A stretch of DNA of 6,656 nucleotides from positions 1 to 6,656 of the forward strand of contig CACZSO010000346.1 of the NCBI GenBank assembly GCA_902783795.1. The letters run 5' to 3'. Origin of the DNA: an uncultured Eubacteriales bacterium (GTDB lineage: Bacteria > Bacillota > Clostridia > Lachnospirales > Lachnospiraceae). The notes under the pieces are model-generated. The model ran no database searches and was not told the origin of the DNA. It saw only the letters and a program-made list of their open reading frames with translations. A program made the position numbers and the translations under genes. The first letter of the stretch is position 1, and each line of letters begins with the position of its first letter. Below, piece after piece: positions 1 to 5,446 of this stretch.

Positions 1-117
1 AAGATGTCACCGATCCATCATCATTATGAACTTTCCGGCTATTCCGAGACGCAGATCGTAGCAGCCTTCACCTGCGTCACGGTGCTGGCCTGCATTGCAG
101 CCTGGCTGGCCATGTAA
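1..117 (+). CDS. mraY: Phospho-N-acetylmuramoyl-pentapeptide-transferase, C-terminal end (partial)
   Basis: Only the last 38 codons are in the window, in frame from base 1 and ending with TAA at 115-117. The peptide begins KMSPIHHHYELSGYSE and ends in a hydrophobic stretch (about residues 20-38 of the fragment), which would be the last transmembrane helix. The MSPIHHH triple-histidine motif followed by (F/Y)EL is diagnostic of MraY, where it lies near the cytoplasmic active site. From family knowledge, MraY transfers phospho-MurNAc-pentapeptide from UDP to undecaprenyl phosphate, giving lipid I in the membrane. murD follows after 31 bases with no terminator between them, the usual mraY-murD order of dcw clusters, so co-transcription is likely. 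Identification is firm despite the short fragment; the 5' part lies outside the window. Confidence 0.93.
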   Translation, partial: KMSPIHHHYELSGYSETQIVAAFTCVTVLACIAAWLAM

Positions 118-148
118 AAAGTGGAAGATGAGAAATGAGGAGTGAGTT

Positions 149-1498
149 ATGGAGAAAAAAGTTTTAGTGCTGGGCGGCGGCATATCCGGCATCGACAGCG
201 CCAATCTTCTTTTGGATCACGGAAACCAGGTGATCCTCTTTGATTCTGACACATTAAAAGACACAGAGAAACTGAAAGCTGAAATAAAGGGCGATGTTGC
301 CTTTGTTTTAGGGGAACTGCCGGAAGGGCTGGAAGAGGAACTGTCACTTTCTGTGATCAGTCCCGGCATCTCGCCGGAAATGCCCTTTGTAGAGCGGCTG
401 AAAAATAACGGCATCCAGGTCATCTCCGAGATCGAACTTGCCTGGCTCTATGAACAGGGCGAGGCTATAGGCATTACGGGCACTAACGGAAAGACCACCA
501 CGACCACCCTGGTGGGCGATATCATGAAGAAGGCCTTTGGCGAGACAAAAGCTTTCACCGTCGGCAATATCGGCCTGCCCTATACGAGGGAAGTAGAAAA
601 ATCCTCCAAAGGCACCGTTTCCGTGATCGAGCTTTCCTCGTTCCAGCTGGAGACCATCAGGACTTTCCACCCCCGGGTCAGTGCTATTTTGAATATTACG
701 CAGGATCATCTGAACCGCCATCATACCATGGAGAATTATGCGGCGGTAAAGGAACGGATCTGCATGAACCAGACCAGGGAAGACAGTATTATCCTGAACT
801 ATTCAGATCCATTCCTGCGGCCCTTTGGTGAAAGCGGACTTACTCCCCGCGTGATCTGGTTTTCCGGCAATGAAAAACCGGAACGGGGTTATTACTTATT
901 AGGCGATGAGATGCGCTATACCGACGGAACATCAGACGAACTGCTTTTAAGGACAGACGAAGTGCAGCTGGTAGGGCAGTGTAATTACGAAAATATACTG
1001 GCGGCTATTGCCATAGCGGACGCCTACGGCATCGACCGGGAGATCTCCCTGCCGGTGATCAGAACCTTCAAGGCCGTCCCGCATCGCATCGAGTTCATCC
1101 GCGAGGTGAACGGGGTCAGATATTATAACGATTCCAAGGGGACGAATCCGGACGCTGCTATCCAGGGCATCCGTGCCATGACAGGAAAGACCATCCTCAT
1201 CGGCGGCGGCTATGATAAAGAAGCTGAATTTGACGACTGGGTAGAAGCCTTTAAAGATAAGACGAAGAAACTGCTGCTCCTGGGGCAGACAAAAGAAAAG
1301 ATCGCCGCCTGCTGTGACAGGCATGGCTTTACGGATTATGAATTTGTGAGCAGTCTGGAAGAAGCGGTGCTGACCGCTGCTTCCGAAGCACTGCCGGGAG
1401 AATGTGTCCTGCTTTCGCCGGCCTGCGCCAGCTGGGGCATGTTTAAGAATTTTGAAGAACGCGGAGACAGATTCAGAGAACTGGTCAATACATTGTAA
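149..1498 (+). CDS. murD: UDP-N-acetylmuramoyl-L-alanine--D-glutamate ligase
   Basis: Cytoplasmic Mur ligase of 449 residues, the normal family length, adding D-glutamate to UDP-MurNAc-L-Ala with ATP. Visible in order: an N-terminal Rossmann-like segment (VLGGGISG, residues 7-14) for the UDP-substrate domain; the ATP P-loop GTNGKTT (111-117); ELSSFQLE (161-168); NITQDHLNRH (182-191); a Lys at 201 at about the place of the carbamylated active-site lysine; the GQCNYEN segment (276-282) entering the C-terminal domain; PHRIEF (311-316); YNDSKGTNPDA (327-336); and the C-terminal SPACASWGMFKNFEERGDRF signature (423-442). The ATG is preceded by GAGGAG at 137-142 with six bases between, a good ribosome site. 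It sits between mraY and ftsQ; its stop TAA overlaps the next ATG (TAATG). The segment before the second conserved Asn reads GQCN where family members such as E. coli have GQHN; otherwise all key motifs are intact. Confidence 0.97.
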   Translation: MEKKVLVLGGGISGIDSANLLLDHGNQVILFDSDTLKDTEKLKAEIKGDVAFVLGELPEGLEEELSLSVISPGISPEMPFVERLKNNGIQVISEIELAWLYEQGEAIGITGTNGKTTTTTLVGDIMKKAFGETKAFTVGNIGLPYTREVEKSSKGTVSVIELSSFQLETIRTFHPRVSAILNITQDHLNRHHTMENYAAVKERICMNQTREDSIILNYSDPFLRPFGESGLTPRVIWFSGNEKPERGYYLLGDEMRYTDGTSDELLLRTDEVQLVGQCNYENILAAIAIADAYGIDREISLPVIRTFKAVPHRIEFIREVNGVRYYNDSKGTNPDAAIQGIRAMTGKTILIGGGYDKEAEFDDWVEAFKDKTKKLLLLGQTKEKIAACCDRHGFTDYEFVSSLEEAVLTAASEALPGECVLLSPACASWGMFKNFEERGDRFRELVNTL

Positions 1499-2277
1499 TG
1501 AAAAAGAAGAGAGCTGAAAAACCGTATACGAGACCGCTCATCATCGTCGGGGTGATGTTCCTTATAGCCGGGATCTTTTTGTCTTTATATCTTTTGAAGA
1601 TAGAAAATGTCCGAGTGGAAGGGAATCACTATGTGACAGATGAGCTCATCCGGGGCGCTGTTTTTCCCGACGGGGAAAAAAAGACGCTCCTGAATGTGCT
1701 GCTCATGCGGTTTTTCGGCAAGGATAAAAGTGCCGGCCTGGCTTCCGTGAAGGTGTCGCCCGCATCCCTGACGGGATGTGTGATACGGGTTAAGGAAGAA
1801 AGGGCAGTCTGTCAGATCCATGACGGCACATTGTACAATGTGATGACTCAGGACGGAACGGTGCTCACCCGTCTTTCAGAACCGGATGAGAGTCTCATGG
1901 AGCTGAAAGGTGTCCAGGTAAAAAGTGCTTCCATCCTTTCAAAACTGTCTTCCCACGACGACGAAGCCATGATGACAGGACTTTTGTATGCTTCACGCTT
2001 CATAGAAAGTGATGTGCCTGTCAGCTATCTTACGGTATCGAAAGATGGCTGCAGTGCCCAGGTGGATGGAGTGACTATCCTTCTGGGGAACAGCTTCGGT
2101 GCTACAGAAAAGGTCGATGAAGTCAGTGCCCAGTATCCGGTCTATAAAGGCCTGAACGGAACCTTGCATATGGAAGAATTCTACCTGGAAAGCGGCAATG
2201 TCAGGATATATTTTGAAGTGGGTGATGAGATGATGACCCAGAAAGAAGAGACGGAAACCGGAAACCCTGAAAACTGA
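1498..2277 (+). CDS. ftsQ: Cell division protein DivIB/FtsQ-type, single-pass with POTRA domain
   Basis: A 259-residue protein with a short basic cytoplasmic tail (MKKKRAEK), one transmembrane helix at about residues 14-33, and an extracytoplasmic remainder. Residues 34-103 fit a POTRA domain: the opening KIENVRVEGNHYVTDELI is characteristic of FtsQ/DivIB, and it closes with a hydrophobic strand before the Lys-Glu-Glu-Arg segment at 99-102. The beta domain follows (about 104-240), including ILLGNSFGATEKVDE, the usual 'lG...eK' element of the family. The C-terminus is short and acidic. From family knowledge the protein bridges DivIC/FtsL and the septal wall synthase at midcell. Its ATG shares one base with the murD stop and there is no strong Shine-Dalgarno sequence, so translation is probably coupled to murD. 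FtsQ-type proteins diverge greatly in sequence, so identity rests on topology, POTRA start and position before ftsZ. Product could equally be named DivIB. Confidence 0.88.
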   Translation: MKKKRAEKPYTRPLIIVGVMFLIAGIFLSLYLLKIENVRVEGNHYVTDELIRGAVFPDGEKKTLLNVLLMRFFGKDKSAGLASVKVSPASLTGCVIRVKEERAVCQIHDGTLYNVMTQDGTVLTRLSEPDESLMELKGVQVKSASILSKLSSHDDEAMMTGLLYASRFIESDVPVSYLTVSKDGCSAQVDGVTILLGNSFGATEKVDEVSAQYPVYKGLNGTLHMEEFYLESGNVRIYFEVGDEMMTQKEETETGNPEN

Positions 2278-2304
2278 AAATTTTCAAGAAATGTGAATTC
2301 AAGG

Positions 2305-2334
2305 TTGACTTTTCGGGTATATATCGTGTATATT
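2305..2334 (+). promoter_or_regulatory. Probable sigma-A promoter for ftsZ
   Basis: TTGACT at 2305-2310 matches the -35 consensus at five of six bases, and TATATT at 2329-2334 matches the -10 at five of six, with 18 bases between. The surroundings are AT-rich. Transcription would begin near 2341, giving a leader of about 80 bases before the TTG start of ftsZ. It lies in the gap just after ftsQ, so ftsZ can be transcribed apart from the upstream mur genes; read-through from upstream also remains possible because no terminator is visible between ftsQ and this promoter. Confidence 0.7.
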
Positions 2335-2370
2335 CTTTACTGTGCACTTAAAATGCAGTTCTGATTTGAC

Positions 2371-2391
2371 CGGCGATTTTGACCACCGCCG
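2371..2391 (+). other. Small hairpin in the ftsZ leader
   Basis: CGGCG at 2371-2375 can pair with CGCCG at 2387-2391 around an 11-base loop. It is 16 bases upstream of the AAGGAGG ribosome site, with no T-run after it, so it does not look like a terminator. The same area holds two near copies of GATTTGACC (2363-2371, and 2376-2384 with one extra T). It may affect leader stability or translation, but a five-pair stem is weak evidence and no known riboswitch is recognised. Confidence 0.25.
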
Positions 2392-2406
2392 ATTGGATGT
2401 GATAGT

Positions 2407-2413
2407 AAGGAGG
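2407..2413 (+). promoter_or_regulatory. Ribosome binding site that fixes the ftsZ start
   Basis: AAGGAGG is a near-perfect Shine-Dalgarno sequence, nine bases upstream of TTG at 2423-2425. No ATG lies at this distance in the ftsZ frame. The site therefore supports TTG initiation and excludes the longer reading from GTG 2342, which sits essentially at the predicted transcription start. Confidence 0.85.
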
Positions 2414-2422
2414 ATTCTTACA

Positions 2423-3514
2423 TTGGAAATTAGAGTTAATTCGGATGAAAGCGGCGCTAAAATTGTCGTGATCGGTGTCGGCGGTGCCGGAAATAATGCA
2501 GTAAACCGTATGGTCGATGAAAACGTCATCGGCGTAGATTTTGTGGGAATGAACACAGATAAGCAGGCACTTCTTCTGTGTAAAGCTCCCAGAACACTCC
2601 AGATAGGTGAAAAGCTGACGAAGGGCTTGGGTGCAGGCGGCGACCCCACAAAGGGTGAGCAGTCAGCAGAAGAAAATAAAGAAGAGATCGACGAGCTGAT
2701 CAAAGGCGCTGACATGGTCTTTGTGACCTGCGGTATGGGCGGCGGCACCGGCACAGGTGCGGCTCCTGTAGTAGCACGTCTTTCCAAAGACATGGGCATT
2801 TTGACGGTGGGCGTCGTAACAAAGCCTTTCTCCTTTGAAGGCAAGGCCCGTAAGGTGAATGCAGAAGATGGTATCGAGCGGCTGAAGGAAGTGGTGGATA
2901 CCCTGATCGTGATCCCGAATGATAAGCTTCTTCAGATCGTGGACAGAAGGACCACCATGCCGGAAGCTTTAAAGAAAGCAGATGAAGTGCTGCATCAGTC
3001 TGTACGCGGCATCACTGACCTGATCAATGAGCCTGGCAACATTAACCTTGACTTTGCGGATGTCCAGACTGTCATGCACGAAAAAGGCCTGGCCCATATC
3101 GGCATCGGCACGGCTTCCGGTGAGGATAAGTGTAATGAGGCTATGAAGGAAGCTATCTCCAGCCCGCTGCTTGAAACCACCATCAATGGCGCTACGCATA
3201 TCCTGATCAATATCTCCGGCGATGTATCCCTGATCGAGGCTAATGAAGCTGTGGGCTATGTCCAGGAGATGGCAGATCCCAACGCGAATATCATCTTTGG
3301 TACGGCTTACAGAGAGACTTCGGATGATACGGTTACCGTTACTGTCATTGCTACCGGCGTGACAGAAAGCGGAAAAGCGCCTTCCAAGGTAAAAGAAAAG
3401 GCCGAAAAAGCGGAAACGGAAGTGAAAGAAGAGACTCAGGAAGCTGAGCCTGTTCAGGACGATAAGGAAGAAGAAGGCGGAATCATCATCCCCGATTTCC
3501 TGAAGAAGAGATAA
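2423..3514 (+). CDS. ftsZ: Cell division GTPase FtsZ
   Basis: Tubulin-like GTPase that polymerises into the cytokinetic ring at midcell. Read from TTG 2423 it is 363 residues, starting MEIRVNSDESGAKIVVIGVG as in other FtsZ proteins. Visible: the nucleotide-binding IGVGGAGNNAVNRM (17-30), NTDKQAL (44-50), the tubulin signature GGGTGTG (106-112), PFSFEG (135-140), the T7 catalytic loop NLDFADV (208-214, with the two aspartates that complete the neighbour's GTPase site), a C-terminal core to about 313, a highly charged Lys/Glu linker (about 314-350), and the terminal peptide IIIPDFLKKR (354-363), which by family knowledge binds membrane anchors and regulators. The in-frame ORF extends up to GTG 2342, but that reading lacks a ribosome site and adds 27 residues unlike FtsZ. 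It has its own predicted promoter; no ftsA is adjacent, as is common in clostridia. A hairpin follows 26 bases after the stop. Confidence 0.98.
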   Translation: MEIRVNSDESGAKIVVIGVGGAGNNAVNRMVDENVIGVDFVGMNTDKQALLLCKAPRTLQIGEKLTKGLGAGGDPTKGEQSAEENKEEIDELIKGADMVFVTCGMGGGTGTGAAPVVARLSKDMGILTVGVVTKPFSFEGKARKVNAEDGIERLKEVVDTLIVIPNDKLLQIVDRRTTMPEALKKADEVLHQSVRGITDLINEPGNINLDFADVQTVMHEKGLAHIGIGTASGEDKCNEAMKEAISSPLLETTINGATHILINISGDVSLIEANEAVGYVQEMADPNANIIFGTAYRETSDDTVTVTVIATGVTESGKAPSKVKEKAEKAETEVKEETQEAEPVQDDKEEEGGIIIPDFLKKR

Positions 3515-3540
3515 GTCTGTTTTATCCATAAAGAAACCAT

Positions 3541-3572
3541 GGGAAAGGCCCGCATCTTGCCGGGTCTTTCTC
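3541..3572 (+). terminator. Hairpin after ftsZ, probable terminator or attenuator
   Basis: Bases 3541-3552 pair with 3561-3572 as a 12-pair stem (two G-T wobbles, at 3542/3571 and 3548/3565) with an eight-base loop CATCTTGC. Placement 26 bases after the ftsZ stop is typical for an intrinsic terminator. The tail is poor, however: only TTAT follows the stem, although the 3' arm itself is pyrimidine-rich (TCTTTCTCTT). Termination may be partial, giving reduced read-through into the downstream membrane-protein gene, whose start is only 14 bases beyond the stem. Confidence 0.55.
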
Positions 3573-3586
3573 TTATGAGGGAAACA

Positions 3587-4960
3587 GTGAAAAAAACGAA
3601 TTTTATCATAAGACTGGCGGGAGGGATCCTGCTGTTCGCCCTGGCCTGGGTCTTGAAGAGCCGGGGTTCTGGTTTTGCGGCTTTCCTGGTCCTTTTGATC
3701 CTGGCGCTGTCAGAAGCGGTACTCATATTCCTGTCCAGCCGGAAACTGCTGGATCTGAGATTATTGCTGTCCCTGTCCTGGCTGGGAGGGTTAAGTTTAT
3801 GCATGCTGGGACTTAGCCGTCTGCAGCGGATATGGGATACCCGGATGTGGTTCATTACCGGCGGCTTTTATTTCCTGACAGTCATGAGCTTCGAAGCCGC
3901 GCCTTACATCCGTAAGAGTCTTAAAGAACGCCGGAAAAAGAAGGAAAGACTGGAAAAAACTTCGGCGGAAATAATACCATCCCGGGTGTTTCTGTGCATC
4001 ATCCTCTTATTTATCGCAGCAGCCGGGTCGTTCCTGATAGAGTCTGTGGTATTTAACTTTGATTACCCGGTCTTTTCGGATAAGCCCCATGCTTATACGG
4101 CTTTCCACATTACCGGCATCCATTATTTTGTGGTGTCCACTCCCTTTATCCATGCCCTCAGTGTTTATTATTTCATCAAAGGGAAGCCGGACAGGAACCA
4201 TGTCCTGGTCATCGCAGCTGTCAATGCTGTTTCCCTCATCATCGCAGGGCTGATCCTTTCCAAGCTGCAGCTGTTCTTCAGCCTTTTCATGTCTTTCTCT
4301 GTCTGGTTTATGCTGAAGAAGAACTGGACAAAAAAGCAGCTGTTTACCGTACTTGGTCTGGGAGCACTGGCGTTTGCAGGAGTTGCTTACGCTATGATCT
4401 TTCTCAGGAAATATCCGGAAGGCTATCTTCAGGAGATCTTTGAATTTAAAGACCCAAACACGCCCATTTCCCTGCAGTACCCTTATATGTATGTGGTCAA
4501 TAATTTTGAGAACCTGGATCTTTTAACGGAAAATCTGTCAGCCTTTACCTACGGAAAAAGGATATTGTATCCTTTCTACTGTCTCAGCGGGCTGAAATTC
4601 CTGCCCCGGGCAGCAGCCTTTATGAGTGTAGAAATGTTCATAACGAAAGAGGAACTCACCACCCTGACCATGATCTACGATGTGTATGGAGATTTCGGGG
4701 CGGCCGGTGTATATCTTTTCGGCATCATCCTGGGAACAGCTTCGTACTTTATCCAGGAAAGAGCAGAGAGCGGGAAGCCGGGAGCATTGCTCCTTTTCAG
4801 CCAGATGGTCATTTATATGAGCCTGAGCTTCTTCTCACCCTGGTTTTCTAATCCCACCGTCCTGTTCTATCTGGTGCTGAACGGGATGATCAGCCTGTTC
4901 GTCAACGGAAAGATCCTGAATAAGAAAACAGGTTATACAAAAATAGGAGAGATCGTATGA
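3587..4960 (+). CDS. Polytopic membrane protein resembling oligosaccharide repeat-unit (Wzy-type) polymerase
   Basis: I do not recognise a named gene, but the architecture resembles Wzy/O-antigen polymerase-like proteins. From GTG 3587 it has 457 residues with about 12 hydrophobic segments (roughly 7-23, 29-50, 55-77, 86-104, 133-153, 172-196, 204-224, 226-244, 252-273, 371-389, 397-417, 421-438). A very basic loop at about 109-125 (RKSLKERRKKKERLEK) should be cytoplasmic. A long polar stretch between about 274 and 365 (PNTPISLQYPYMYVVNNFEN within it) and then TMIYDVYGDFGAAGVYLFG recall the large loop and following 'FG..G' helix of oligosaccharide repeat-unit polymerases. Start choice: GTG 3587 has GAGGG five bases upstream; ATG 3575 and ATG 3539 are in frame, but the codons from 3539 run through the preceding hairpin and neither ATG has a clear ribosome site. 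Its end overlaps dut by ATGA. No promoter of its own is obvious. An O-antigen ligase-like or other glycan-export role cannot be excluded; substrate unknown. Confidence 0.6.
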   Translation: MKKTNFIIRLAGGILLFALAWVLKSRGSGFAAFLVLLILALSEAVLIFLSSRKLLDLRLLLSLSWLGGLSLCMLGLSRLQRIWDTRMWFITGGFYFLTVMSFEAAPYIRKSLKERRKKKERLEKTSAEIIPSRVFLCIILLFIAAAGSFLIESVVFNFDYPVFSDKPHAYTAFHITGIHYFVVSTPFIHALSVYYFIKGKPDRNHVLVIAAVNAVSLIIAGLILSKLQLFFSLFMSFSVWFMLKKNWTKKQLFTVLGLGALAFAGVAYAMIFLRKYPEGYLQEIFEFKDPNTPISLQYPYMYVVNNFENLDLLTENLSAFTYGKRILYPFYCLSGLKFLPRAAAFMSVEMFITKEELTTLTMIYDVYGDFGAAGVYLFGIILGTASYFIQERAESGKPGALLLFSQMVIYMSLSFFSPWFSNPTVLFYLVLNGMISLFVNGKILNKKTGYTKIGEIV

Positions 4961-5394
4961 CATTTGAAATAAAGATCAAATATTTCAGCGATGAGATAGA
5001 AAAACTCCAGTACATTGGCGGAAAATCAGACTGGATCGATCTGCGTTCGGCTGAACATGTGGTAATGAAGGCAGGAGAGTACCGGCTGATCCGTCTGGGG
5101 GTGGGCATGATATTGCCGGAAGGTTATGAAGCCCATGTGGTGCCCAGAAGTTCTACCTTCAAGAATTACGGATTGCTGCAGGCGAATTCCTGCGGCATCG
5201 TGGATGAGAGCTACTGCGGGGACAATGATGAGTGGATGTGGCCGGCTTATGCCACCAGGGACACAGAGGTCAATGTAAATGACAGGATCGCCCAGTTCAG
5301 GATCTTTGAACACCAGCCGGAACTATCCTTCATAGAAACAGACAAATTAAAAAGCACAGACCGGGGCGGCTTCGGCTCCACGGGAAGGGCATAA
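4957..5394 (+). CDS. dut: dUTP diphosphatase (dUTPase), trimeric all-beta family
   Basis: Hydrolyses dUTP to dUMP and pyrophosphate, keeping uracil out of DNA and supplying dTMP synthesis; cytoplasmic, normally a homotrimer. At 145 residues it has the usual length. Motif I DWIDLRSA (25-32), motif II PRSST (63-67), motif III GIVDESYCG (80-88) with the expected catalytic Asp83 and uracil-stacking Tyr86, motif IV RIAQ (110-113) and motif V RGGFGSTG (136-143) are all visible. After motif III there is a short insert, DNDEWMWPAYATRD (89-102), known to me from a Firmicutes/phage subfamily. Motif V lacks two residues of the common RGxGGFGSTG form. The ATG overlaps the previous stop (ATGA) and AGGAGA at 4945-4950 lies six bases upstream, so it is probably co-transcribed and coupled with the membrane-protein gene. 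A strong terminator follows immediately after its stop. Confidence 0.93.
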   Translation: MTFEIKIKYFSDEIEKLQYIGGKSDWIDLRSAEHVVMKAGEYRLIRLGVGMILPEGYEAHVVPRSSTFKNYGLLQANSCGIVDESYCGDNDEWMWPAYATRDTEVNVNDRIAQFRIFEHQPELSFIETDKLKSTDRGGFGSTGRA

Positions 5395-5432
5395 AAAAAG
5401 ACCAGCCGGCTTCTTTTCCGGCTGGTCTTTTT
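5395..5432. terminator. Bidirectional intrinsic terminator between convergent genes
   Basis: A perfect 15-pair stem, 5395-5409 with 5418-5432, closes an eight-base loop (CTTCTTTT). The core GACCAGCCGG/CCGGCTGGTC is GC-rich, flanked by A-runs on the left and TTTTT on the right, so the hairpin can end transcription on both strands. It begins right after the dut stop (5392-5394) and lies 14 bases beyond the stop of the minus-strand gene, serving both convergent units. Confidence 0.95.
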
Positions 5433-5446
5433 ATGTCTGGATCCTA

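Noticed and set aside
2342..2422. N-terminal extension of FtsZ from GTG 2342
   Set aside because: The codon sits at the predicted transcription start, has no ribosome site, and the added residues do not resemble FtsZ; AAGGAGG points to TTG 2423.
2299..2844. Minus-strand open frame of 181 codons over the ftsZ promoter and 5' half
   Set aside because: It is rich in Pro, Ser and Thr with no recognisable domain and lies opposite the highly conserved ftsZ codons, so it is a shadow frame.
3361..3514. Possible frameshift or fusion because of the biased Lys/Glu tail of ftsZ
   Set aside because: A charged variable linker followed by a conserved terminal peptide is normal FtsZ architecture, and the frame ends in IIIPDFLKKR as expected.
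2969..3529. Minus-strand open frame of 186 codons opposite the 3' half of ftsZ
   Set aside because: No ribosome site or family resemblance; it follows from the codon pattern of ftsZ.
3539..3586. Longer start of the membrane protein at ATG 3539 or ATG 3575
   Set aside because: The segment from 3539 encodes the hairpin arms, and neither ATG has a convincing ribosome site, while GTG 3587 has GAGGG at suitable spacing and yields a typical basic tail before the first helix.
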